The position numbers and the translations under genes were made by a program. A model generated the notes under the pieces. That model was not told the origin of the DNA. It saw only the letters and a program-made list of their open reading frames with translations, and searched no databases. From Streptomyces tardus (GTDB lineage Bacteria > Actinomycetota > Actinomycetes > Streptomycetales > Streptomycetaceae): a stretch of 64,000 bases of DNA. Shown here in pieces: positions 26,953 through 35,661 of the stretch. Positions within the stretch are counted from its first letter, which is position 1, and each line of letters begins with the position of its first letter. The stretch covers positions 931,095-995,094 of the forward strand of contig NZ_JAELVF020000001.1 of assembly GCF_018101125.2 (NCBI RefSeq), given 5' to 3'.

Positions 26953-29637
26953 TCAGCCGCCGGCGCGGTAGGTGTCGACGACCGCGGTGAAGTGCTCGTC
27001 GACCTCTTCGCGGCTGCTCTGCGGGCCCTTGACCAGCACCACGTGGTACTTGCCGCCCAGCAGCATGGCGCGGTTGCGCACCACCGTCTGCTTGCCGCCG
27101 GCCTCCCAGCCGAACTCGCCCTCGGCCATCGCGGTGTCCCCGACCGTGATGGTCCGGACCCCGCTGCTGGTCTTCCAGCCCGTGGCGTCGCGGTAGTCGG
27201 CCAGTTCCGGCTGGTCGGAGAGCTGGTAGTTCCGCGGATCGCTGCCGAACCTGTCGGCGCTGTCCCGTCCGGGCACGACCACCAGCTCCATCGCGCCCTT
27301 GCGGAACCGGACCAGGCCGTCCGAGGTCTGGCCGCGCGCCCACCCCTGGGGCACGGCGATCCGGAATCCCGCCGGGTCGTCCTGGACCCGGTAGCCCTCG
27401 GGGGCGGAGGGCTCGTCGGAGTCGGTGGCGCCGCCACTCGGCTCGGGGCTGTCGCTCTGCCCGCCGCTTCCGCCCTCGCCCGGCTTGTCGTCCTCTCCGC
27501 CGGTGCCGCCGTCGCCGGACTCCGAGGGCGCGGGCCTCGAACCGTCCACGGAACCGCGCTGGTTGGAGTCCCCATCCGATTTCGGCATCAACAGCGCCGC
27601 ACCCACCATCACGGCGACCACCAGCACGAACACGCCGAGAACTATCAGCCGGCCGAGCTTGCGCGGATCACCTCCGCCGGTGCGGGGAGCGGGCTTCGCG
27701 CTCTGCTTGCGGTGCCGCCGGCGCTCCACCGGAACCGGCTCACGAGCCGCTCGGCGTCGCCGCACCAGCTCCCCGCGCCGCCGTATGATCGGCAGCCGGC
27801 TGGGGTCCGAACGCCGTCCGCCGGGCGGCAGCCCGGCGCTGACCACCCGTCGGCCCGCGTCCGGCTCCGGCGCGGACCTGATCAGCGAACGCAGCCAGCC
27901 GCTGAGCTCCTCGTAGCTCGGACGCTCGGTCGGGTCCTGGCGCAGCAGCGACTCGATCACCGGCCGCAGCGGGCCGCACTCCTCGGCGAACGCCGGGGGC
28001 TCGGCGCAGACCAACTGCACCAGCTCCGCGGTGTTCTCCTCCGGATAGGGCGCGTGACCCTGGACCGTACGGAAGAGCAGCGCGCCCAGCGCCCACAGAT
28101 CGGCGGGCGGCCCGACCGGCGGGGCGAGGCGCCAGTTCTCGTAGACCGGCCCGGCCTGCTCGGGCGCCCAGCGCTCGGTGACGGCGCCGACCATCGTCAT
28201 CCGCGCCTGCCTCGCCCGCTCGGCGGCGAGCGAGGTGACCGGCCCGCGGTAGGGGCCTGCGGCACTCTCGCCGCCGCCCCACCGCTCCGCCTCACGGCCC
28301 TCGCCACCTCCGTGGCCGCCGCGAAGCTCGGCATCGCGACCGCGGGGGTGCGGATCGGTCTCGGCGTACGCGTCCGGTGTTCTGTACGTGGCCGGCGTGC
28401 CGTACGCGTCGGCGGGTGCGGTCTGCGAGTCGGCGGGGGGAGCGAGCTCCGCCTCTGCCGCGTCCTGCCGGTGGTCGTTCGGATCGAAGCGGCCGTCGGT
28501 GCCGTCGGTGTCATCGCCCCCGACGCCCCGGTGCGGCGCCTTCTCGAAGTCCAGCGGGCCCAACTCGTCCTCGGCGGGCGGAAGTTGGCCGCCCTCCGAG
28601 CCCTCGTTCGCGCCGTCGCCGTTCTCACCGTCACGATCCGAACCGTCGGCGCTCGGGCCGTTGTCCGGCGTGTGCCGCGGGCGGTAGCCGAGCTGCACCG
28701 GAATCGCCATCGCCGGGCCCGGCTTGTCGCCGCCCCACGGTCCGTGTGCTCCCTTCGGCGCGGGGGCCTCGTCGGTCGCCTCGCCGTCGCCGGTATCCCG
28801 GGGCGCCGCCCCGGACCGCACCTCGGACGCAGCCACTGGCCACTCCTCGGCGAACTCCGCCTCCGCGTCCACCACCGCGTCGTCGCCCGGATCGCCGTAC
28901 CCGGTACCGCCGTTCTCCGCGCCGGCCTCCGGATCGCCCCACCCAACGCCGCCGTACCCGGACTCGCCCTGCCCGGGGGGCTGTTCGGCGTGCAGCTGCT
29001 CGGCCGGGCCGCGCAGGCCGCGCACCGGCGGCGAGGGGGCCATCGGGCCGTCCGTGGGCAACGGGTCGTAACCGCTGAGCGCTTCCTCCGCGGCGCCCGA
29101 GGCGAGGCCGGTGAGCAGCGCCCGGCCGTCCTCGCAGATCAGCACCGTACGGGTGGTGATGTTGCGGTGTGTCCAGCTGTAGGTGTGCACGGCGCTGAGC
29201 GCGGCCAGCAGGTCCGCGGCGATCTCGGCAGCCCGGTGCGGTGTGAGCGGCGCCTCGGCGAGGACCGCGGCGAGCGGTCGCGCGGCGACCAGCTCGCTGA
29301 CGATCCACAGCCCGTCGTCCTCCACGAAGACGTCGAAGACCTGGTCCAGACGCGGGTGGTCGGGGATACGGCTGGCTTCGAGCGCCGCGTCGATCGCGCG
29401 CCGCACCGCCGGATCGTCCGGCGTCCTGGTGGCCCGTCCCAACGAGGTACGGCCGCCGAAGCCCGGCTCGCCGAGCAGCTCGGCCTCGACCACTTCGGGC
29501 AACGGCACCTGGCGCACCAGGACTTCCTGACCGCTGGCGGTGTCGTACGCGCGCGACTCCCGGAGCTCGTACTCCTCCGCGGGCGGAAGCGGCAGACGGT
29601 AGCGCTCGGCCAGAAGCCTCCCCGCATAAGCGTCCAC
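26953..29637 (-). CDS. membrane-anchored Ser/Thr pseudokinase with a large disordered insert
   Basis: 894 aa. The N-lobe resembles bacterial Hanks kinases, but the catalytic Lys position reads VLVRQV (R42), the HRD loop reads HRN (157-159) and the DFG site reads LTGLAS (175-180), so it should not phosphorylate. Roughly residues 190-490 are an Asp/Gly/Pro-rich low-complexity insert. The C-lobe resumes with PPADLWALGALLFRTVQG. A membrane helix (RLIVLGVFVLVVAVMVGAAL, ~660-680) precedes a Ser/Gly linker and an extracytoplasmic domain. Directly downstream of the active kinase gene. Confidence 0.88.
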   Translation of the reverse strand: MDAYAGRLLAERYRLPLPPAEEYELRESRAYDTASGQEVLVRQVPLPEVVEAELLGEPGFGGRTSLGRATRTPDDPAVRRAIDAALEASRIPDHPRLDQVFDVFVEDDGLWIVSELVAARPLAAVLAEAPLTPHRAAEIAADLLAALSAVHTYSWTHRNITTRTVLICEDGRALLTGLASGAAEEALSGYDPLPTDGPMAPSPPVRGLRGPAEQLHAEQPPGQGESGYGGVGWGDPEAGAENGGTGYGDPGDDAVVDAEAEFAEEWPVAASEVRSGAAPRDTGDGEATDEAPAPKGAHGPWGGDKPGPAMAIPVQLGYRPRHTPDNGPSADGSDRDGENGDGANEGSEGGQLPPAEDELGPLDFEKAPHRGVGGDDTDGTDGRFDPNDHRQDAAEAELAPPADSQTAPADAYGTPATYRTPDAYAETDPHPRGRDAELRGGHGGGEGREAERWGGGESAAGPYRGPVTSLAAERARQARMTMVGAVTERWAPEQAGPVYENWRLAPPVGPPADLWALGALLFRTVQGHAPYPEENTAELVQLVCAEPPAFAEECGPLRPVIESLLRQDPTERPSYEELSGWLRSLIRSAPEPDAGRRVVSAGLPPGGRRSDPSRLPIIRRRGELVRRRRAAREPVPVERRRHRKQSAKPAPRTGGGDPRKLGRLIVLGVFVLVVAVMVGAALLMPKSDGDSNQRGSVDGSRPAPSESGDGGTGGEDDKPGEGGSGGQSDSPEPSGGATDSDEPSAPEGYRVQDDPAGFRIAVPQGWARGQTSDGLVRFRKGAMELVVVPGRDSADRFGSDPRNYQLSDQPELADYRDATGWKTSSGVRTITVGDTAMAEGEFGWEAGGKQTVVRNRAMLLGGKYHVVLVKGPQSSREEVDEHFTAVVDTYRAGG

Positions 29638-29798
29638 AGCGCCTCCCCACAGCGTGCGAAACAGTCAGATCCGCTCTTCCGCCGCCCTGTTGCGGCGGAG
29701 AACGTCCACAGCTCAGTACCTCACGATACGTGTCCCCGCGGCGACGTGCTGCCGCAACCTGTCAGTCGGTGCCACGTCTCCGTGCCGCCGACAGCCGC

Positions 29799-31670
29799 TC
29801 AACTCCCCTGCGGACGGAAGGAGTCGAAGGCGGTTTCGCGCATCGTCGTGCACTCCTCGCCCTCCCACTCCGAAGCCTTGCAGGTGATGACGATGGCGTA
29901 CCCGTTGTCGTCGTCGACCTTGAAGCCGCGGTTGAGCACGCGGACCCGCTCGCCGTTCTCCTCGCGCTCGAAGTGCCAGTCGGAGACGGTCGGGTAGTCA
30001 CGCCACTCGATCTGCTGCATGTCGACCTTGCGGTAGTCCTTGCTGCCGGTGGCCACTGCTGACTCCAGCAACTGCCAGGCGCGCAGGGCGCTCTTGGTCG
30101 GGCTGTTGGTGAAGTCGACCTGGATCTTGGGAACGCTGCCGCGCGAAGTCGCGTAGATGCCGCCGGAGTTGCGGCCCGCGGTGGCGACCCGGGAGAAGTC
30201 CTCGGGCATCGCCATTCCGAAGCGGAAGCTGTTGTCGGTCAGCTCCTTGTAGCCCCGGGGCAGACCGTCCTCGTCGTCCTTCTCGTCCTTGTCGCCCTCG
30301 TCGCCCTTCTTCCCGTCCGCGTCGCCGCCTGCGGAGGAGCCCTCGTCGCCCTTCCCGGAGTCGCCGCCGCTGTCGGAGCCCTTGTCCTCGCCCTCGCCGC
30401 CGGAGCCCTTGGCGTCCTCACCGCCGCCGCCGGCAGCCGCGGCGCTGTCGCCCTTCCCGGGCGAACCGCCGTCGTCGTTTCCGTTGTTGGCGAAGGCGAT
30501 CACCGCGCCGAGGATGCCGAGCAGCACCACCGCGACCGCGGCGGCCATCAGCGCCACCGAGCGCCTGGAGCCCGACTCGCCGCCGGCACGTGCAGGCTGC
30601 GGCGCGGTCGGACCGCCGTCGGACGCACCTGCCGAGGCCTGGCCGGCCGGTACGGCGGCGGACTTCACCGGTGGCGGCTTGTCCTCGCCCCCGCGCTCCC
30701 CGCGCTTGGCGGGCTCGCCGTCCGCGGCCTCGTACTCCGCGGTCCTGGCGGCCTTGGCACCCCGGGCGGGCAGCACCACGGTCGAGGAGGAGTCCTGCTG
30801 CAACCGCTCGGAGTCCTCGGGACCGTCCAGCACGGCCTGGAGCAGCACCCGCGCCCCGGCCTCGTCCAGCCGCTTCTCCGGGTTCTTCAGCAGCAGCCCG
30901 TAGATGACCTCCTCCAACTCGCCCGCGCTCGTGGGCGGTTCGAGCGGATCGGTCATGACGGCGGTGAGCGTGGCGATCGCCGAGCCCTTGTCGTACGGCG
31001 GGTGGCCCTCGACCGCGCAGTACAGCAGTCCGCCGAGCGACCACAGGTCCGCCGGCGGGCCCGGCCGCTGGCCGCGCGCGCGCTCGGGCGAGATGTAGGA
31101 GGGCGCGCCGACCAGCATGCCGGTGGAGGTGACCGAGGGGTCGCCCTCCACCTTGGCGATGCCGAAGTCGGTCAGGATGACACGGGCGGTGTCCTCCTCC
31201 ACCAGGACGTTCGACGGCTTCACATCGCGGTGCACGATGCCCTCGCGGTGGGCGGCGCGCAGCACTCCGAGCACCGCGAGCCCGACCTCCGCCGCCCGGC
31301 GAGGCGTCAGCGGGCCGTCCTCCTTGATGATGTCGGCGATCGAGCGGCCCTCGATCAGCTCCATCACGATCCACGGGCGGCCGTCCTCGTCCACCACGTC
31401 GTAGACGGTGATGGCGCTGCCGTTGCGGATCCTCGCGATGGCCTTGGCCTCGCGCAGGGTGCGGGTGACCAGCCGCCGCTTCTCTTCCTCGTCGATGTCG
31501 GAGGGGAACCGCAGCTCCTTGACCGCGACCGTACGGCCCAGCACCTCGTCCCTGGCCCGCCACACGGTGCCCATACCGCCACGCCCGAGCACGTCCCCGA
31601 GGCGGTAGCGCCCACCCAGGAGCCGACCGGTCTCCTTGCCCTTGGCAGCATTTTCGGCGTTCTCGCCCAT
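29799..31670 (-). CDS. membrane Ser/Thr protein kinase (PknB-like)
   Basis: 623 aa. A complete kinase domain (~15-280) has GRGGMGTVWRA, VAVKELRF, HRDVKPSNVL, DFGIAK and SPERARG. A linker, one membrane helix (VALMAAAVAVVLLGILGAVI, ~375-395), a very acidic Gly/Ser/Lys region (~405-480) and an extracytoplasmic domain follow; no PASTA repeats. The extracytoplasmic domain resembles that of the neighbouring pseudokinase in spacing and motifs, suggesting duplication. 161 bp separate the two genes. Confidence 0.93.
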   Translation of the reverse strand: MGENAENAAKGKETGRLLGGRYRLGDVLGRGGMGTVWRARDEVLGRTVAVKELRFPSDIDEEEKRRLVTRTLREAKAIARIRNGSAITVYDVVDEDGRPWIVMELIEGRSIADIIKEDGPLTPRRAAEVGLAVLGVLRAAHREGIVHRDVKPSNVLVEEDTARVILTDFGIAKVEGDPSVTSTGMLVGAPSYISPERARGQRPGPPADLWSLGGLLYCAVEGHPPYDKGSAIATLTAVMTDPLEPPTSAGELEEVIYGLLLKNPEKRLDEAGARVLLQAVLDGPEDSERLQQDSSSTVVLPARGAKAARTAEYEAADGEPAKRGERGGEDKPPPVKSAAVPAGQASAGASDGGPTAPQPARAGGESGSRRSVALMAAAVAVVLLGILGAVIAFANNGNDDGGSPGKGDSAAAAGGGGEDAKGSGGEGEDKGSDSGGDSGKGDEGSSAGGDADGKKGDEGDKDEKDDEDGLPRGYKELTDNSFRFGMAMPEDFSRVATAGRNSGGIYATSRGSVPKIQVDFTNSPTKSALRAWQLLESAVATGSKDYRKVDMQQIEWRDYPTVSDWHFEREENGERVRVLNRGFKVDDDNGYAIVITCKASEWEGEECTTMRETAFDSFRPQGS

Positions 31671-31755
31671 GCTTCCCCTCGCGTCAGCCCGCCCCAGCAG
31701 TCGGACCTATTGTCACCCATGCGGAGCGGAGCTGAGGTACGGGGCCAACGTGACC

Positions 31756-31771
31756 TCTGGTGCAGACCAGT
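31756..31771 (-). promoter_or_regulatory. DasR-like palindrome upstream of the kinase gene
   Basis: On the minus strand ACTGGTCTGCACCAGA resembles the DasR site (A, C/G, TGGTCTAGACCA, C/G, T) at 13 of 16 positions, differing in the centre and last base. It lies ~85 bp before the kinase start. Weak evidence by itself. Confidence 0.3.
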
Positions 31772-31847
31772 GCGTTGCACCACACACGCCGACGGGAGTC
31801 GGCCACCGCGCGGTGCGCGGGGCCAACTCCCGTACGGGGGTGCCGGG

Positions 31848-33554
31848 TCAGCCCGCGGCGATGTCCGGCGCGCCCAGTCGGGCGGCGTCGGCGGTGAGGT
31901 CGTCGGGCTGCCGCTGGGACTCGCGCTCGGCCTCGACCCGCTTCTCGTAGTGCTTGACCTCGCGGGCGATCCGCTCCTTGTCCCAGCCGAGCACTCCGGA
32001 CATCAACTCGGCGCACTCCCGGGCGCTTCGGGTGCCGCGATCGAAGGTCTCGATGGAGATGCGGGTGCGGCGGGTCAGCACGTCCTCCAGGTGGCGCGCG
32101 CCCTCGTGGGTGCAGGCGTAGACGATCTCCGCCTTGAGATAGTCGTCCGCCGCCGGCAGCGGCTTGCCCAACTCCGGGTCCTGGGCGATGAGTTCGAGCA
32201 GCTGCTCGGTCAACGAGCCGTAGCGGCCCAGCAGATGCTCGACCCGCACCACGTGCAGACCGGCCCTGGCCGCGAGCCTGGCGCGCGCGTTCCACAGCGC
32301 GTGGTAGCCCTCCGCCCCGGCGAGCGGCACCTGCTCGGTGCAGCACTCCGCGACCCGGTGGTCCAGGGCCCGTACGGCCTCGTCGACCGCGTCCTTGGCC
32401 ATCACCCGGTACGTCGTGTACTTGCCGCCTGCGATCACCACGAGGCCGGGCACCGGGTGGGCGACGGTGTGCTCCCGGCTCAGCTTGCTCGTCGCGTCCG
32501 ACTCCCCTGCCAGCAGCGGGCGCAGGCCGGCGTACACGCCCTCCACGTCGTCCCTGGTCAGCGGCGTCGCCAGCACGGAGTTCACATGCTCCAGCAGATA
32601 GTCGATGTCCGCGCTGGACGCGGCCGGGTGGGCCTTGTCCAGGTCCCAGGCGGTGTCGGTGGTGCCGACGATCCAGTGCCGCCCCCAGGGGATGACGAAC
32701 AGCACGCTCTTCTCGGTGCGCAGGATCAGCCCGGTGGTGGAGTTGATGCGGTCCCGCGGCACGACCAGGTGGATGCCCTTGGACGCGCGCACATGGAACT
32801 GGCCGCGCTCGCTGATCAGCGCCTGGGTGTCGTCGGTCCACACCCCGGTGGCGTTGACGACCTGCCGGGCCCGCACCTCGTACTCGCCGCCGGACTCGAC
32901 GTCCTGCACCCGCGCGCCGACGACCCGTTCGCCCTCGCGGAGGAAGCCGACAACCTTGGCCTGGTTCGCCGCCAACGCGCCGTAGGAGGAGGCGGTGCGC
33001 ACCAGGGTGTGCACGAAACGGGCGTCGTCCACCTGGGCGTCGTAGTACTGGAGGGCTCCGGTCAGGGCGTCCTTGCGCAGGCACGGCGCGACCCGCCGCG
33101 CGTGCTTGCGCGAGAGGTGCCGGTGCACCGGGAGCCCGCGGCCGTGCCCGGAGGAGATCGACATCGCGTCGTACAGCGCCACTCCGGAACCGGCGTACAG
33201 CCGCTCCCAGCCCTTGTGCTGCAACGGGTAGAGGAAGGGCACCGGCTTGACCAGATGGGGGGCGAGCCGCTCCAGCAGCAGACCGCGCTCCTTCAGCGCC
33301 TCCCGCACCAGGGCGAAGTCCAGCATCTCCAGGTAGCGCAGCCCGCCGTGGATGAGCTTGCTGGAGCGGCTGGAGGTGCCCGAGGCCCAGTCCCGCGCCT
33401 CAACGATGCCGGTGGACAGGCCGCGCGTCGCGGCGTCCAGCACCGCGCCCGCGCCGACGATGCCGCCGCCGACCACCAGTACGTCCAGCTCCCGTTCGGC
33501 CATCAGGGCGAGTGCCTCCGCCCGCTCCGCCGGTCCCAGTGTCGCTGTCCTCAC
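31848..33554 (-). CDS. glpD: aerobic glycerol-3-phosphate dehydrogenase
   Basis: 568 aa. FAD motif LDVLVVGGGIVGAGAVLDAA near the N-terminus, then SSRSSKLIHGGLRYLE, VNATGVWTDD, and IPWGRHWIVGTTDTAWD; C-terminal DAO_C domain. Oxidises sn-glycerol-3-phosphate to DHAP at the membrane, feeding electrons to quinone. GTG at 33554 has GGGAGG upstream. No glycerol kinase or facilitator gene is adjacent. Confidence 0.95.
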   Translation of the reverse strand: MRTATLGPAERAEALALMAERELDVLVVGGGIVGAGAVLDAATRGLSTGIVEARDWASGTSSRSSKLIHGGLRYLEMLDFALVREALKERGLLLERLAPHLVKPVPFLYPLQHKGWERLYAGSGVALYDAMSISSGHGRGLPVHRHLSRKHARRVAPCLRKDALTGALQYYDAQVDDARFVHTLVRTASSYGALAANQAKVVGFLREGERVVGARVQDVESGGEYEVRARQVVNATGVWTDDTQALISERGQFHVRASKGIHLVVPRDRINSTTGLILRTEKSVLFVIPWGRHWIVGTTDTAWDLDKAHPAASSADIDYLLEHVNSVLATPLTRDDVEGVYAGLRPLLAGESDATSKLSREHTVAHPVPGLVVIAGGKYTTYRVMAKDAVDEAVRALDHRVAECCTEQVPLAGAEGYHALWNARARLAARAGLHVVRVEHLLGRYGSLTEQLLELIAQDPELGKPLPAADDYLKAEIVYACTHEGARHLEDVLTRRTRISIETFDRGTRSARECAELMSGVLGWDKERIAREVKHYEKRVEAERESQRQPDDLTADAARLGAPDIAAG

Positions 33555-33687
33555 CCTTTGCCTCCCGTGGTCGCGCGCCGTCGTCGATCCAGGGGCCGGC
33601 CTCCGCTGTGATGGGAGTGGCTCCTGGGCCGATGGTCCCCCATTTCCCGGGCCTTGACCCGGGGGTCGGCACGGTTCCGGAATCCAC

Positions 33688-33704
33688 CATATCTGTCATA
33701 TATG
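33688..33704. promoter_or_regulatory. A/T-rich inverted repeat between divergent glpD and sugar dehydrogenase genes
   Basis: CATAT, 7 bp, ATATG inside a rare A/T-rich patch (33684-33715) of the 250-bp divergent spacer. Likely promoter or operator DNA for one or both genes; the factor is unknown. Confidence 0.3.
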
Positions 33705-33804
33705 CGCTTAACCTGACGTAGCGCCCAGGGTGAGCGCTCCCTCGGGCCGTGCCGGGCCCGCCCCGCACCAGCCGCCCCGTCGTCCCGGGAAGGACACCGC
33801 CCCC

Positions 33805-35067
33805 ATGCCCGCAGACCTCGCAGTTCTCGGACTCGGCCATCTCGGTCTGCCGGCAGCCCAGGCAGCGACCGCCGCCGGTATCGGCACCGTCGGATACGAC
33901 CCCTGCCACGGGACCGTCACCGAACTGCGCGCCGGGCGCCCGCCCGCCGACGGCGTCCTGTCCACCCCGGAGCTGCGCCGGATGCTCTCCGCCGGCTTCC
34001 ACGCCACGTCCGAGCCCACCGAGCTCGGCCGGGTGCGCACGGCGCTCATCTGCGCCGCCACCCCGCTGGGCACCGACGGCGCCCTGGACCTCACCGCCGT
34101 CGAGGACGCCGCCCGGACGCTCGCCGGCCGGCTGCGGCCCCGTACGACCGTCATCGTCGAGTCGACCGTCTACCCCGGCACCACCGGCAAGCTGATCCGC
34201 TCACTGCTGGAGGAGGGCTCCGGGCTGCGCGCCGGACGCGACTTCCACCTCGCCTGCGCCCCCGGCCGCCTCGACCCCGGCAACCGCCGCTACGGGTACG
34301 CCCGCACCCCGCGCGTCATCGGCGGCCTCACCCCTGCCTGCACCGAGGCCGCCGCGGCCTTCTACGGAAGGCTGACCGACAAGGTCGTCCGCGCGCGGGG
34401 ACTGCGCGAGGCGGAGACCACCAAGCTCCTGGAAACCAACTTCCGGCACGTCAACACCGCGCTCGTCAACGAGATGGCCGTGCTCTGCCACGACCTCGGC
34501 GTCGACCTCTGGGACGTCATCCGCTGCGCCGAGACCAAGCCGTTCGGCTTCGAGTCCTTCCGGCCCGGCCCCGGGGTCGGCGGCCACGGCGTACCGATCG
34601 ACCCCAACTACCTGGCGTACCGCAGCCGTACACTCGGCCACCCGCTGCGGCTGGTGGAACTCGCCCGCGAGGTCAACGACCGGATGCCCCGCTACGTCGT
34701 CCACCGCGCCACCTCGCTCCTGAACGAGCACGGGAAGTCCGCACGGGGCTCGCGCATCCTGCTCCTCGGCGTCACCTACAAGCCCGACCTCCCCGACCAG
34801 GAGGGCGCGCCCGCGCGGGAGATCGCCACCCGGCTCGCCGACCTCGGCGCCCAGCTCAGCTACCACGACCCGTACGTCCCGCAGTGGCGCGTCTCGGGGC
34901 GCCCGGTACCCCGCGCCGACTCGCTCCACGAGGCCGCGGCGGGGGCCGATCTGACCCTGCTGCTCCAGCACCACACGGTGTACGACCTCCAGGGCCTGAG
35001 CGCCAAGGCGCAGCTCCTCCTGGACACCAGGGGCGCCAGCCCCGCAGGTGCCGCGCACCGGCTCTGA
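33805..35067 (+). CDS. nucleotide sugar dehydrogenase with Gly at the usual catalytic Cys position
   Basis: 420 aa from ATG 33805 (GGGAAGGAC upstream). NAD motif VLGLGHLGLPAAQAA, middle-domain LLETNFRHVNTALVNEMA, and C-terminal LLGVTYKPDLPDQEGAPARE mark the UDP-glucose/UDP-ManNAc dehydrogenase family. In the active-site loop, where WecC-type enzymes read GGHCIPVDP, this protein reads GGHGVPIDP, so the nucleophilic Cys is replaced by Gly. It may be inactive for full oxidation, act as a dehydrogenase to the aldehyde only, or have another role. Confidence 0.88.
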   Translation: MPADLAVLGLGHLGLPAAQAATAAGIGTVGYDPCHGTVTELRAGRPPADGVLSTPELRRMLSAGFHATSEPTELGRVRTALICAATPLGTDGALDLTAVEDAARTLAGRLRPRTTVIVESTVYPGTTGKLIRSLLEEGSGLRAGRDFHLACAPGRLDPGNRRYGYARTPRVIGGLTPACTEAAAAFYGRLTDKVVRARGLREAETTKLLETNFRHVNTALVNEMAVLCHDLGVDLWDVIRCAETKPFGFESFRPGPGVGGHGVPIDPNYLAYRSRTLGHPLRLVELAREVNDRMPRYVVHRATSLLNEHGKSARGSRILLLGVTYKPDLPDQEGAPAREIATRLADLGAQLSYHDPYVPQWRVSGRPVPRADSLHEAAAGADLTLLLQHHTVYDLQGLSAKAQLLLDTRGASPAGAAHRL

Positions 35068-35139
35068 CCCGCTCCGCGGGCACCCGCCGGAGCATCGCGA
35101 ACAGCCGCTGTCGGCCCGGCCGTTGTCAGTGGTCGACGG

Positions 35140-35159
35140 TAGACTCGAACACAGTTCGA
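35140..35159 (+). promoter_or_regulatory. -10 box overlapping a LexA-like palindrome
   Basis: TAGACT (35140-35145) runs directly into TCGAAC-ACA-GTTCGA (35145-35159). The arms match the actinobacterial SOS box TCGAAC-N4-GTTCGA but the spacer is 3 rather than 4 bp. It is 31 bp before the ATG of the small gene downstream. Confidence 0.4.
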
Positions 35160-35189
35160 ATGGTTCGCCGACGCCCTGGGAGGACGCCG

Positions 35190-35492
35190 ATGACCGTCGT
35201 CACACCGCCTGCCCCGACAGCCCAGCCCGCCTCTCCTGCCTTGACCATCCCGACCGCCCCGGCTGCTCAGATCCCCTGCAAGCGCCTGCCCGCGGGCCAG
35301 CCCCGCGAGTGGTACGAGTCGCACAACCGCAAGCTCAAGGCCATGCGCCTGGCCTCGGCTCTGCTCAACTCCGGGGTGTACCACCCCACTCAGGCATCCG
35401 ACCGACGGATACGAGCCATCGCCCCGCTCGTCGGCGTGCACCCGCCGTCGACGGCCACCTGCCGGTTGGTGCGCCGGCTGATGCTCCACTGA
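35190..35492 (+). CDS. small basic conserved hypothetical protein
   Basis: 100 aa. A Pro/Thr/Ala-rich N-terminus is followed by a Lys/Arg-rich helical segment (REWYESHNRKLKAMRLASAL, then SDRRIRAIAPLVG) and CRLVRRLMLH at the end. RBS GGGAGGA at 35178-35184, 6 nt before the ATG. No domain recognised. Its promoter carries a LexA-like palindrome. Confidence 0.7.
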   Translation: MTVVTPPAPTAQPASPALTIPTAPAAQIPCKRLPAGQPREWYESHNRKLKAMRLASALLNSGVYHPTQASDRRIRAIAPLVGVHPPSTATCRLVRRLMLH

Positions 35493-35661
35493 CACCGCCG
35501 CCGTACCGCAGCCGTGCCGCCGCCCGGCGCCTCACCGTCGCAGCCGGCGGTGGGGCGCCGCGTTCGGCGGCCGAGGGGCCGCGCACGAGTGCGGGCCGGT
35601 CCCGGCGAACTGCTCGCCGGGACCGGCCCGTTCAGCACTGCAACACTGCGCTGCGATTCCC

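Noticed and set aside
24924-27575. Open frame continuous with and upstream of the GMC oxidoreductase
   Set aside because: It crosses the SSADH gene in another frame and has no homology; the GGAGG and GTG at 24923 set the real start.
26773-29997. Long plus-strand frame over the pseudokinase gene
   Set aside because: Arg/Ala/Gly-rich translation without domains; the minus strand carries kinase-like sequence and a membrane helix.
35145-35159. Canonical SOS box
   Set aside because: Arms fit but the spacer is 3 bp, not the 4 bp of known LexA sites; kept only as LexA-like.
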